Source: Minicystis rosea (lineage in GTDB: Bacteria; Myxococcota_A; Polyangia; Polyangiales; Polyangiaceae). From it: 64,000 nt of DNA. The notes under the pieces were generated by a model that did not search any database, had not been told where the DNA came from, and saw only the letters and a list, made by a program, of their open reading frames with translations. The translations under genes and the position numbers were made by a program. Positions within the stretch are counted from its first letter, which is position 1, and each line of letters begins with the position of its first letter. The stretch lies in assembly GCA_001931535.1 (NCBI GenBank), contig CP016211.1, forward strand, positions 15,019,501 through 15,083,500, read 5' to 3'. Positions 1-10,600 of the stretch are shown piece after piece.

Positions 1-1
1 C

Positions 2-193
2 GACTCGTCGTTCGCCGAGGAGGAGATGGAGCACCTCCAGCAGTTCTTCATCCCCGAGGATCGAGGCCTCGTGCTCGAGCAGGCGCTTCGAACGAAGGAC
101 GCGAAGCTCAGCGTGCGCGTCTCCTCCGGAGGCCACGTGGTGATTCAAGATCTCTTGCTGGACGGGAGACCGTGGCGCGAGGTCATGCGCTGA
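2..193 (+). CDS. C-terminal end of an unrecognised protein (5' truncated by window)
   Basis: An open frame runs from the window edge to a TGA at 191-193 and encodes 63 residues. It has an acidic helical stretch (EEEMEHLQQFF) followed by a beta-like part ending in WREVMR. The frame has the GC-rich third-position bias of its neighbours, so it looks like the tail of a real gene whose start lies outside the window. No family is recognised. The next gene on the same strand starts about 160 bases later. Confidence 0.5.
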   Translation, partial: DSSFAEEEMEHLQQFFIPEDRGLVLEQALRTKDAKLSVRVSSGGHVVIQDLLLDGRPWREVMR

Positions 194-350
194 TCAGGCC
201 CGCAGGTACCGGCGCACCTCGGCCACGGGATCGCGCAGCGCGGGGGCGAGCGCGGCGGCCTGCACGAGCGGCTCGATCGCGAGCTCGAAGGGAGTGCGGG
301 CTCTTGCGATCGAGAGGCAGCCTTGCTCTTCTCCTCTCGAGGTGGCGTCG

Positions 351-1397
351 GTGACGACACGACGGCAAGAGCCCGACGCGGGGACCGTGTCCACGGCCCT
401 CCTGCGGTGCTTCGCGATCTCGTCCGCGGCGATGGGCTTCGATGCCGCTCGCCTTCTCGAAGACCTCGGCGTGGCGACGGTGATCGAGAAGCCCGATCTC
501 CGCATCTCGGCCGCGGTCGCGGCCCACGCTTTCGAGGAAGCCGCGTTGCGCGCGGGCGATCCCGACTTCGGCCTCCACGCTGCCGAGCGTTTGCCGCCCG
601 GCGCGGTCGGCTTGATCGACTACCACACGCGATCGAGCCCGACGATCGGCGAGGCCATCCGCCGGATGGCTTGCTACTTCTCGATCATCCACGATCGCAC
701 GAGCATCTCGCTCGAGCCCGCGCACGGCCGCGCGCGGATCGTGCGCACGACGCAGGGGGCCGCGCTCCCGCGCCAGCTCGCGGAGTTCCTGCTCGCGATG
801 ATCGTCCTGCGGGGGCGAGCGCTCAGCGGGCGACCGTGGCCCGGCTGCGTGATCGAGCTGTCGCATCCGGCGCCCGCCGACAAGCGCGAGCACCGCCGCG
901 TGTTCGGCGTCGAGCCGCGGTTCGAGCGCCCGAGCGACGCGCTCTCGTTCGACGAGGCGTTCCTCGATCAGCCCCTCGCCACGGCCGACCCCGAGCTCTC
1001 CTCCGTGCTCGCACGCCACGCGGACGCGATCGTCTCGAAGCTGCCGAAGGCCGCGCCCACGTTGCTCGACGACGTGCGCCGCGCGATCGCCGACATCCTC
1101 TGCCACGGCGATCCGAGCGTCGACGCGACGGCGGCGCGCCTCGGCACGAGCCGCCGCACGCTCCAGCGCAAGCTCCGCGCGCACGGGACATCGCATGCCG
1201 AGCTGGTCGACGACGTGCGCCGCGAGCTCGCGCTCCGGCAGCTCGAAGGCTCGATGATGACCATCAACGAGATCGCCGATCTGCTCGGCTTCTCGGAGCC
1301 GGCAGCGTTTCATCGCGCGTTCAAGCGGTGGACGTCGACGACCCCCGCGGAGCATCGCCGAGCGCTCGGCGCGCCGGCACAGATTCGCAAGGCTTGA
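351..1397 (+). CDS. AraC-family transcriptional regulator (arabinose-binding-like domain plus HTH_18)
   Basis: This is a cytoplasmic DNA-binding regulator of about 348 residues. The N-terminal two thirds resemble the ligand-sensing domain of the OruR/ArgR-type AraC branch (GFDAARLLEDLGV near the start, then GLIDYHTRSSPTIGEAI). The last 90 residues form the double helix-turn-helix: SVDATAARLGTSRRTLQRKL, then the conserved second motif INEIADLLGFSEPAAFHRAF. GTG at 351 is chosen because GAGG lies 8 bases upstream; the frame remains open back to an ATG at 294, so an N-terminal extension is possible. No divergently paired target gene is visible, so its regulon is unknown. The family call is firm; the effector is not known. 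Confidence 0.85.
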   Translation: MTTRRQEPDAGTVSTALLRCFAISSAAMGFDAARLLEDLGVATVIEKPDLRISAAVAAHAFEEAALRAGDPDFGLHAAERLPPGAVGLIDYHTRSSPTIGEAIRRMACYFSIIHDRTSISLEPAHGRARIVRTTQGAALPRQLAEFLLAMIVLRGRALSGRPWPGCVIELSHPAPADKREHRRVFGVEPRFERPSDALSFDEAFLDQPLATADPELSSVLARHADAIVSKLPKAAPTLLDDVRRAIADILCHGDPSVDATAARLGTSRRTLQRKLRAHGTSHAELVDDVRRELALRQLEGSMMTINEIADLLGFSEPAAFHRAFKRWTSTTPAEHRRALGAPAQIRKA

Positions 1398-1626
1398 TCG
1401 CGCCGACGGCGCGTGCCCGACAGCACTGCGCCGCGTGGCGCGCGCGGTCAGGATTTCGGCGCGCACAATCACTGCGGCGCCGGGCAGGGGGCGATATGGA
1501 TGGTCACCCGAGCGACGCAGAGCGGCCTCGTCGGTGTCGGCTCCGACGCGGCTTTGCGGCTGCCTCGGCACGCTTCGCGCGCGATGGAGGCTGGTGTTCG
1601 ACACGAGCCTCCGAGGAGCACCTCCG

Positions 1627-4343
1627 ATGAAACGCCGTTCTCTCCGAAAGCTGGCCTTCGCGGGCCTCCTCCTCTCGCCTTGGCTCCTCGCGGCTTCGTG
1701 CAGCGTGGAGACGCCGTCGTTCACGCCCCGAGCGTGAAGCCCGCGGGCGGAGGCGCCGCCTGCCCGTGCACCGACGGCACGCTCTACGACGGTACGCCCA
1801 TCCCGACGGCGAGCACGTATTGCGACATGTTCGTGTGCGGCAAGGACTTCATCTCCTATCAGTGCGGCCATCCCTGGACGCTGAACCCGACGGGGTGGAC
1901 GTCCTTCGCGACGATGCCCTGCAACAACCTCGCGTGCCCAGGCACCGGCGTGTTCTGCGGCAATGACGTCCTCAACGGCGTCCCGACCACGAAGTACACG
2001 TGCACGGGCGCCGGAAAGATCCCCACCGATTGGGTGATTTGCGAAGGCGCTTGCAAGACCACCGGCGCGGGCTCGGCGGCATGTGGGCCCGCGCCGGGGA
2101 CGTGCTCATGCGGCCCGCTCGTCGATGGACACAGCTCGACGACCTGCGGCGAGCAGCATTGCACGCCGACCGGCCAAGGCTCCGCCACCACGATGATGAT
2201 GTGCACCTCGTCGGGCTGGCAGGACCTCGGCCAGAGCCTCGACGAGAAGTGCGAGCCGACGAAGACGAACGACTGCGCCGCCTGCAAAGGCATGCAGGAC
2301 AAGAACGGCAAAGAGATCATCACCACCGAGTGCGGCCGCACCGTCTGCGGGATCGGCAAGAGCAACGACGAGTACTTCGCGTGCACGCCCGGCGGCTGGG
2401 TCGATATCGGCACGCCCTGTCCCGCGCCGAAGCCCGGCGATCCCGAGCCTCTCGGGAAGTGCCCCGACATGTTCGAGGACCAGAAGCACAACAAACAAGC
2501 GGTCGAGGATTATCAGACGTTTTGCGGAGGGCAGACGCTCTTCGACAAGAATGGCAATCCGACCATCAAGCTCGGCGGCGATCCGGGCTCGCTCTATGCG
2601 TGTGCGAAGGCCGGGGCGGAGCCGCGGCTCGTCAAGACGTGCGCAAAGGAATCGCCGTGTAGGCCCGTCTCCAAGCTCCCAGCCTACGAGCAGAAGGATC
2701 CCAAATCGAACGCTTCGGTGCTCATCAAAGACTGGGATCGTTGCCTCGAGCCGTGCCCCCCGTGGTCCGAAGCCTACCAGTACAAGCCGGGGAAGCTCTG
2801 CGCACCCGTGAGCGACGCGGTGAGTTGCGTAAGGCACTACACGTGCGGGCAAAACCCCATCAGCGGGCGGCCCGGAACGCGTTATTCGTGCTTCGCGGAA
2901 GACTGCAATACAGTGTTGGAGTCGGGCGCGTGCACGTACGGTGTCCCGCTCCCCGTCGACGACTGCACGCTTCACGGCCCGAAGTACACGTGCCAGGCCA
3001 ACGACAACTCGGTCGAGGACACCGGCTGTTTCCAAAACCACGACAAGGCACCTTGGGGCGTCCCCCCGCCGGTCGTCGCGGACACCGAGCGTTGCAGCGC
3101 GATCAGGACGTATCAAGGCCTCCCCCTCCCGGCCGAAGAGGCGACGCTGGGCAAGAGCGTTTGCGGCCTCGGCATGCAGGTCTATCGCTGCGAGACACGC
3201 GCGATCGGCCGGCCGGACGGCTGGGTTTCGACCGGCGAGCCGTGCGGCACGGACTGCGCCGGCTGCGCGCTCGACCTCTATGGCAATCTCCCGCAGACGT
3301 GCTGGTCCAAGTGCAAGAGCACGGAGCAGTGCCTGGCGCTCTCGCCGTCAGGCTGCGACGACACGACCAAAGACCCCGCCGACATCCCCTGCAGGAGCCC
3401 GAAGCCCGGCGCGAAGGCGCCGACCAATGACGAGCCTGCCTATTGCGGGGACAACCCGGCGCTCGGCGCGAAGGGCGATCCGAGGATTCTCTACACCTGC
3501 AAAGCGCGTTGCCCCGGGACGACCGTCGGGTATTACGACTGCGACGCGAGCAATCCCGGGTGGGCTCTGCGCAAGTACACCTACTCGAAGGCGGAGTACT
3601 GCGAGCACGGGTGCCGGATCACGGATCCCGGCTCGCCCACCGACGAGTGCATCCTCCTGCCGGGGCTCGGCTTCGGTGACGCGGTCGACGACAAGCGTGT
3701 CGTCCAGAACCTCGGGCACTACAACCCTCTCGATGACGACGCGGGACTCGACGGGACCCACCTCGGCGAGGACATCAAGCCCAAGTTGGGGACGGGCGTC
3801 GGCGCGATCGTCCGGGCCATCGGCCCTGGAAAAGTGCTCTTCGTCGGCGACAACGCTTCTCAGTACCACGCGACCGTGCTGCTCGAGCACTGGGTGAAGG
3901 ACCCGGGCGAAAAGATCGCGAAGAGGTATTGCTCGTTCTATGGCCACCTGAACCGCGACTCGGTGCACCTCCACAAGGCCGGCGACAAGGTCCAGAAAGG
4001 CGAGAAGATCGCCACCATCGAGTCCTGGGCCGCCATCGAGAGCGCGCACGACGCCGGGACGAGCGGAGGCGACAACAACTCCCACCTTCATTACGTCCTC
4101 CTGGACGACGCGTTCTGCAAGGCGTTCGAAGGCGGCGGCGGCCCCTGCGGCTACGACGGCGAAACGAGCGACCTCTGGGACGTCCCCTACAACGACGACG
4201 CGGGCGCGAAGGAATCGATCGTCGGCGGAGCCCCGAAGGGCTCGTGCAGCAGCACGCAGGGCAAGACGCTCTACGCGCCTCGAATCTTCGCCGCCAATCA
4301 TCCCAATGCGAAGGTCTGCGCTTCCCTCGAAGACTGCAAATAA
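1627..4343 (+). CDS. Cys-rich lipoprotein with C-terminal M23 (LytM-type) metallopeptidase domain; apparent -1 frameshift after the lipobox
   Basis: ATG 1627 has GAGGAG upstream and begins a classic lipoprotein signal (MKRRSLRKLAFAGLLL, lipobox LAASC). That frame stops at 1737. The main reading frame, offset by -1, then runs without interruption to 4343. One extra C in the CCCC run at 1726-1729 would join them as ...SFTPPSVKPAGGG. The mature part is Cys-rich (paired CxC/CxxC, possibly disulfide-bonded) for about 650 residues. The C-terminal domain carries the M23 zinc ligands: H and D of HLGED (codons 3759 and 3771) and HLH (4083-4091), with YGHL between them. M23 enzymes cut peptidoglycan cross-bridges, so the protein probably acts in the periplasm or at the outer membrane. 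It may be a sequencing indel, a phase-variable tract or a true pseudogene. Confidence 0.75.
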
Positions 4344-4386
4344 GACTCCGAGTCTCCACCTGAACGCCCTCTTTCGGAGGATGTCG

Positions 4387-6546
4387 ATGGTTCGTGCTCT
4401 CTCACTCTCCGTCTGCGTGCTCGCCGTTCTCGTCTCCGCCTGCGGACACGACACCGGCTCTCCTTCGGACACCGTTTGCACGCCGGGCGCAAAGCTTCCC
4501 TGCTATCTGGACGACGGCACGCTCGGTGTCGCGGTCTGCCAGGCCGACGGCAAGGCCCTCGGCGTGTGCACGGCGGCGTCGGCGAGCGGTGGTTGCGCTT
4601 CCCTGCTTGCGTCCTGTTGCCCGAGCCTCCCCGCCGCAAACACCGCTTCCTGCGCGGCGGTCGGCAATCGAGGTGACGACGCGCTCTGCGATGTGTACCT
4701 CGCGGACGCGCGATCCGTGGGCCTGTGCCCGGAGGAGGGCGGGAGCGGCGAAGGCCCCGCGTATGGGCCGAACTGCGCGAGCCTCGCCAACGACTGCTGC
4801 GCGACGCTGCCCACGAATGCCGTCGAGGCCTGCCTCGCCCGCGCTTTCCTCGGGAACGAGCAACGCTGTCGGAGCTTCCTCGAGGTCGACGCCCAAGGCC
4901 AAGGCCTGTGCACGGCGGTCGATCATCTGAGCGAGAGTTGCGCGTTCCTCGCGGAGAGCTGCTGTCCGACGCTGCCGGACGGCGCCCGCGATCGCTGCGT
5001 TTCGTTCGCGCAAAACGGGGCACCCTCCGATTGCCTCGATTACCTCGGCAGCGTCGCCGAAACGAACCGCTGTCCGGCGATTGCCACTCCTCCCGCCGTC
5101 AAAGGCACCTGCGCCGATCTGCTCGACGGCTGCTGCTCCACCATCGAGGGCCAAACCTCCATCCTTTGCGATTTCGAGGCCCTCTCCGGTGATGAAGCGC
5201 GTTGCACGAGCTTCGAGACCGAGGTGCAAGATCAAGGTTTCTGCGGCGGGACGGGCATGAACGGCTGCGGTGACACCTCGTCCGACGTGCTGAACTGCGG
5301 TCTCTGCGGGTACGTCTGCGGCACGGCGCACGCCGTCCCCTCGTGCGCGGGCGGCGTGTGCTCCCTGGCTTGCGAGGTCGGCTTCGGCGACTGCGACGGC
5401 GACCCGGGGAACGGCTGCGAGGTGGACTTCGCGAGCGATCCCTCGAGCTGCGGATCGTGCTTCAACGTCTGCGGCGATCAGCACGCCGCGGTCGCGTGCA
5501 CGGCGGGCCAATGCGTCATCGCCTGCGATGCGGGCTTCGGCGATTGCGACGGCGACCCGATCAACGGTTGCGAAATCAACCTCGCCACGAGCCCCTTGCA
5601 CTGCGGCGCGTGCGGCAACGACTGCCTCGGCGGCGTCTGCGAGGCCATGACGTGTGGGCTCGCGCCGGAGATCCTTTTGAGCAATCTGAAGGTGCCGTCC
5701 GCGGTCGCCCTCACCACCAATGATCTGTTGGTCTTCGGCGCGCAGCCTCTCGGCGGCGTCGCGGTGCGGTTCTCGAAGCTCGGCGGTCCCGCGACCTGCC
5801 TCGCGTCGGGCAGCGCGCCGAACAACGGCACGTGCGGTTTCGGCGTCTGGAGCGGCGTGGTGGTCTCCGGCTCGGAGGTGTTCGCCGCCGGCGCGAGCGG
5901 GATCTCGCGCTTCACCATGCCGTACGGAGAGACCTCCATCGCCGCGAACGTGCCCAATGCCTTCGCCCTCGCGATCGATACGGACTCCGTCTTCTTCACC
6001 TCGAAGGCCGAGAGCGGTGTCTTCAAGGCGAGCCGCAACGCCACGGGCCAGGACGCCTTGAAGATCGCCGGCCTGCCAGGCTCGATCGGCGGCGCGCTCG
6101 CCGTGGACGATGGCTTCGTCTATTGCACGACGCTCGACGGTGCGGTGTTCCGCATGGACAAGGACGGCAAGAGCCTGCAGCAAATCGCGTCCTCCCAAGC
6201 CTTCGACAGCATGCTGCCCACGCCGCAGTCGCTCGGGATCGACGAGCAATACCTGTTTTGGACTGCGCAGAGCGGCCGCATCTTCCGCCTGAAGAAAGAC
6301 GGCTCGGAGCTCGTGCTGCTCGCCGATGCGCAGCCCGGCCCGGCGGGGATCTTCGTCGAGCCGGGGCCTACGGGGGCGGTGTATTGGGTGAATCGCAGCG
6401 GCGGCACGGTGCGCCGGATGGCGAAGGACGGGTCCGGGCAAACGACGCTCGCCGCCGCTCAATCGGGGCCGACCGCGGTGGTGGCGGACGAGGTGTCCGT
6501 CTATTGGGCCACGGTGGATGGAGTGGCGTGGAAGACGGCGAAATGA
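4387..6546 (+). CDS. Cys-repeat lipoprotein with C-terminal YWTD-like beta-propeller
   Basis: ATG 4387 is preferred over ATG 4381 because GGAGG at 4376-4380 then has 6-base spacing. The 719-residue product has a lipoprotein signal (lipobox VSAC). Next come four copies of a roughly 50-residue module with the pattern C...SCC...C...C...GLC (CASLLASCCPSL, CASLANDCCATL, CAFLAESCCPTL, CADLLDGCCSTI). These are followed by two or three short Cys-rich units (NCGLCGYVC, SCGSCFNVC, HCGACGNDC), each with a GFGDCDGDP-type spacer of a kind frequent in myxobacterial surface proteins. The last 300 residues repeat YWVN/YWAT-like beta-strands (VYWVNRSGGTVRRMAKDG), indicating a propeller. It probably has a binding role at the cell surface; no catalytic motif is seen. 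It lies 43 bases after the M23 lipoprotein and may share its transcript. Confidence 0.8.
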   Translation: MVRALSLSVCVLAVLVSACGHDTGSPSDTVCTPGAKLPCYLDDGTLGVAVCQADGKALGVCTAASASGGCASLLASCCPSLPAANTASCAAVGNRGDDALCDVYLADARSVGLCPEEGGSGEGPAYGPNCASLANDCCATLPTNAVEACLARAFLGNEQRCRSFLEVDAQGQGLCTAVDHLSESCAFLAESCCPTLPDGARDRCVSFAQNGAPSDCLDYLGSVAETNRCPAIATPPAVKGTCADLLDGCCSTIEGQTSILCDFEALSGDEARCTSFETEVQDQGFCGGTGMNGCGDTSSDVLNCGLCGYVCGTAHAVPSCAGGVCSLACEVGFGDCDGDPGNGCEVDFASDPSSCGSCFNVCGDQHAAVACTAGQCVIACDAGFGDCDGDPINGCEINLATSPLHCGACGNDCLGGVCEAMTCGLAPEILLSNLKVPSAVALTTNDLLVFGAQPLGGVAVRFSKLGGPATCLASGSAPNNGTCGFGVWSGVVVSGSEVFAAGASGISRFTMPYGETSIAANVPNAFALAIDTDSVFFTSKAESGVFKASRNATGQDALKIAGLPGSIGGALAVDDGFVYCTTLDGAVFRMDKDGKSLQQIASSQAFDSMLPTPQSLGIDEQYLFWTAQSGRIFRLKKDGSELVLLADAQPGPAGIFVEPGPTGAVYWVNRSGGTVRRMAKDGSGQTTLAAAQSGPTAVVADEVSVYWATVDGVAWKTAK

Positions 6547-6662
6547 GCTGCGGCCCGGGGGTTCGACATCGCGTCGACGACGTGCGCGTCTACCAGCGCC
6601 TGTGACCGGGCCGCTCCTCTTGCGTTCGTCGCGCGTCTAGGGTCGTCTCTCCGTCGGTACCG

Positions 6663-7691
6663 ATGGCGAAGCGGCGCACCGACGAGCAGAGGCTGCTCGA
6701 GCTGATCCGAGAGAAGGACGCGGCCTACGAGGTGATCGAAGCGCTCGAGCGGCGCGGGCTGTCGGAGGCGGCTGCGGGCGATCTGCTCTGGGATGCGCTC
6801 CGCGCGGGCGCGCTCGGCGCGAAGTGGCGCGAAGGCCTGTTTTCGTGGCGATCGCCGTACCTCGAGGCCATGGCGTGCGCGGCGCGCGGGTTCGACGTGG
6901 CGGACCTCGCGTCGCTGTTCGAGCAGCTCGCGCTCGCGTTGGGCGAGGTCGCGGACACCGCGGATGCGTCGTCGTGGGACCGCTCGCTGGATCGGATGAT
7001 CGCTTCGTGCGCCGGCGATCGCCGCGTGCTGGTCGCCGCGCACGGGAAGCTCGCGGAGCCGGCCCGCGCGCGCGTCGGCGCGGCGCTCACCCGCGCGGGC
7101 GTGCTCGCGCCGCGACGCGACGAGCGCGCGGCCTTGCTGCGCCATGCGGCCGAGTGCGTGTTGTTCGGCGGCGACGATTCGTATCTCGAGAGCGTCGGCG
7201 AGGCCGAGCGATCGCGCTTGATCCTGGAGGCGGCGGGCCGGCGCGACGACGCGCGCCGGTACCTGATCGCCGAGGTCGAGGATCTCCTGCCGCGCGCGAC
7301 GGAGGAGGAGCTCGTCGGCATCGGCATCCGCGCCTGGGACGTGAAGCCCGTGCACGACGAGCTCGAAGCGCGCGGCGAGGCTGCGCGGGGGCCGCTGGAA
7401 GCGGAGGCGGCGCGGCTCCTTGGGAGCGACGCCGAAGACGAGGACTGGATCGTGGTCGTCACTGCGCGGCTCGCGTCGCTCTACGCGCAGCGCGGCGAGG
7501 CGTTCCCCGATCGGCTCCGGCCGCTGCTCGATCGATCGATCGCGCTCTCCCGCGCGCCCCGCAAGACGCCGAGCGGGCCGAGCATGCCTTCGCGGATCTG
7601 CTCTTCCGTGCGCTCACCCTGCCAGATCCGGACTTCGCCGATCATCGCCGAGAGCTTGTCCGTTTGCGGCGCATGGGCGAACGAGAGCTGA
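6663..7691 (+). CDS. Helical protein of unknown function with an unnatural C-terminal tail
   Basis: The 342-residue product is mainly alpha-helical, rich in Arg, Glu, Ala and Leu, with no signal peptide or membrane segment. No family is recognised. Up to about residue 298 (LLDRSIALSRAP) the composition is normal. After that the tail becomes Ser/Pro/Ile-rich (KTPSGPSMPSRICSSVRSP), which is exactly where the frame runs into the antisense coding sequence of the LamG gene. The true C-terminus therefore appears lost, and translation reads through complementary DNA for about 44 codons. The 5' 298 residues look genuine; the gene as a whole is probably 3' truncated. Confidence 0.6.
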   Translation: MAKRRTDEQRLLELIREKDAAYEVIEALERRGLSEAAAGDLLWDALRAGALGAKWREGLFSWRSPYLEAMACAARGFDVADLASLFEQLALALGEVADTADASSWDRSLDRMIASCAGDRRVLVAAHGKLAEPARARVGAALTRAGVLAPRRDERAALLRHAAECVLFGGDDSYLESVGEAERSRLILEAAGRRDDARRYLIAEVEDLLPRATEEELVGIGIRAWDVKPVHDELEARGEAARGPLEAEAARLLGSDAEDEDWIVVVTARLASLYAQRGEAFPDRLRPLLDRSIALSRAPRKTPSGPSMPSRICSSVRSPCQIRTSPIIAESLSVCGAWANES

Positions 7692-10600
7692 TTCGCGCCG
7701 AAGATGATGTTCGGCGCGGCGATGGAGCTCGACGTGACTTTCGCGCCGTTCACGTAGAGCGTCCAGCCCGCCTTGAACCACGTCGGCACCCACATCGCGT
7801 TCGCGGCCGCGTCCGTGAGCTGCATCGCGGCGTCGCGGAGGACGGCGTCGTTGTTCCCCTTGGCGTCGGCGGCGACGCGCCCCGAGCCGTCGTCGAACGG
7901 CCACTCGGCCACGAGCCCCTCCTCGTTCACGACGAGCTGCGAGAGGCCGGCTTCGATCTCCCAATCCATGCGGCCGACCTTCCAGAGCCGCACGTCGTCG
8001 ATCGTCCCCTGGAGATAGCCCCCCGCGCTCGTCGCGCCCAAGAGGACGTTGGCGTCGCCCGTATCGGGCGGGCTCGTGACCGTGGAGGTCGCGACGCGCT
8101 TCCCGTCGACGAGCAGCTTCTGGATGAAGGCCCCCTTGTCCACCATCACGAACGCGGCCCCGTCGACCAGCGTGCCGTTGCTCGTGCCCGCGAGATCCAT
8201 CGCCGTGGTCCCGAAGCGATCCTTGAACGGCCAGTAGCCGACCAGGCCCGCTTCCGCGCCGGTCAGCGCGCGCATCATGTTGCGGCGGATGTCGTCCACG
8301 CCGAGCGCGACGTTCCAGAAGCGGACCTCGTTGATCATCCCGTTGAAGGAGGAGCCCGCGGGCTCGGAGCCGATGCCGAAGCCGAGCCCCGGCCCCGGGC
8401 TGAACGAGCTGGTCGAAGGCGTGCTCGTGACGTCGATTCCATCGATGTAGATCGCCGCGACCGCGCTCTTCACGTCATAGGTGACGGCGAGATGGCTCCA
8501 GCCGTCGTACCGGAGCGGAGACCTCGAGCTGACGTTGACGGAGCTCGTCTGTCCGCTCCCCGCTGCCCAGAGTCGCACGTAGCCGTTCGGGTCGGTGCTC
8601 ACCATGACGACGATCGGATTCCCCATCTGGGAGAGCACGATCTGCTGCCCCTGGCGCTGCCGGCCCGAGTAGGACGGCCGGATGTGGACCCACATCTCCA
8701 CGGTGATCGCGTTGGTCGGCGGGCTGGTGAGCGCGGGGATCTGGACGTAGCTGGACACCGACCCGCTGAACTGCACGGCTCCCTGGCGCTCTTTCGCGAC
8801 GTCGTAAACGGCGGCCACGTGATGCCATTGACCTGTCCCGAGCGGCCGAGTCGCCGCGACCTCGAACGTCGAGGTGTCTCCGGCCGAGGTCGAGGTGACC
8901 GCGAATCGGGGAGCTCCGCCCTCGTCGACGTACATCTTCCAGCCCGTCTCCGCGTCGTCGTCCCATTTCGAGGCGATGATCTGCGCGTCGCCCGTGTCGT
9001 CGAGCTTGACGTAGGCTTCGACGGTCAGCCCATCCGGCGTGCTCAGGCTCGCGTTGCTCCCCGCGTCGAGGTACCGCTCACCCGAGAGCTCGATGCCGTA
9101 ATCCGTCCGGTAGACGGCGGCCACGTGCGTCCACTGCTGCGTGGGGATCACCCCCGCCGGCGACGTGGCTCCGCGCGACGTGGTCGCGAACAGCGCGCCC
9201 CTCGGGGTGACGCCGAACGCGTACGCTGCCCCCGCGCTCGGGTTGTCGAAGAAGACCACTGGAGCGTTGCTCGACGCCGGGAGGCGAGCGAGGTTGATCC
9301 ATGCTTCGAGGCTGAGGCTGCCCGCGAGGTTCAGATCCCCTCGATACGATCTCATCTGATCTGGGCTCAAGACCTGGACGTGGTCAATCCCCGAGGCGAA
9401 CGAGAGCGCAGCGCCGGGAGGATCGCTCCGCCACCAGCAGTCGACGCCGGCGCGAGCGAGCGCCGGAGGCTGCGTCGCGGTCGGCGTCACCAGCGCGGTG
9501 ATCCCGTTGTCGGGTTTGCCATCCGCGGCGACGGCGAAGAGCCCCGAGCCCGTCCCAGGCCCCGGCGCCGGCTCGGTCCGGCTGCCCCCGCTCACTGTCA
9601 CCTTCGTGTAATCGTAGCTGACGAGGCCGCGATCCCCCGGGACGGTGTCGTCGGATGCCTGCACGGCCTGCCCCGAGAGCACGGCCACGAACGCGTCGAG
9701 CGCGAGGGGCACGCTCGGCCACGTCTCGGTCAGCCCGGTGAAATCACGCAGCGTGACCGTGGCGAGCCCATGGTCGTCCGGCGCGCCGACGTCGACGAAC
9801 AGCGGAGTCGTCTGGGTGCCGTTCATCACCGCGCCGGACTGACGGGCGATGAAGCGCACGGCGCCGGACTGGCTGTTCGACGGATGATTGGTGTCCTGCG
9901 CCTGCCAGCCGACGAGGTAGTGCGCCCGCGCCGTCTCGGTGTCGTAGTGCGCGGCGCCCAGCACCTGATTCGCGTCCTGGTAATAGAGGCGAATCAGGCC
10001 GTCGGAACCGTCGAGCAGCGAGGGCGTGGACGTCGTCACCACCGACGGCAAGAGCGTCGTCGCGGCCGTGAGGCCGTTCGCGTCCCAGGCGACGGGGCTC
10101 ATCGACGCGCCGCGCGGCGCGCTCGTCGGCACCCACCGCGCGCCCGCGAGCGTGCCGTTCGCCGACGGCGAAGCGAGGTTGGGCACCGTCTTCAGGCGGG
10201 TCGCGTCGCTCGGCTCGTTCAATGGATAATACCCCACGAGGGTGCTCCACGAAGGATCCGACGCGCTGATCGAAGTGCTCATCGCCGCGAGGATCTGCGC
10301 GCGCGTCCGGGCCACGTTCCAGATGCGCACCTCGTCCAGGTGGCCGGTGATGCCGTTCGCGCCGCCGAGGATGTATCCGGCGCCGATCGTGGCCGCCGGG
10401 GGCGGCGTGCCCGCGCCCGACGCCGGCTGGCCATTGACGTAGACCGTCGCCGTGCTGCCGTCCCACGTGCCCGCGAGGTGAACCCAGAACCCGGTCTGAA
10501 TCGGCCCCGCCTGCGCCGTGATCGTTCTCCCGCCGGCGCTCACGCTGAGCTGCGGGCACCCGCCGACGATCGCGAGCGAGAGCGGCAGCGCCGCCGAAGG

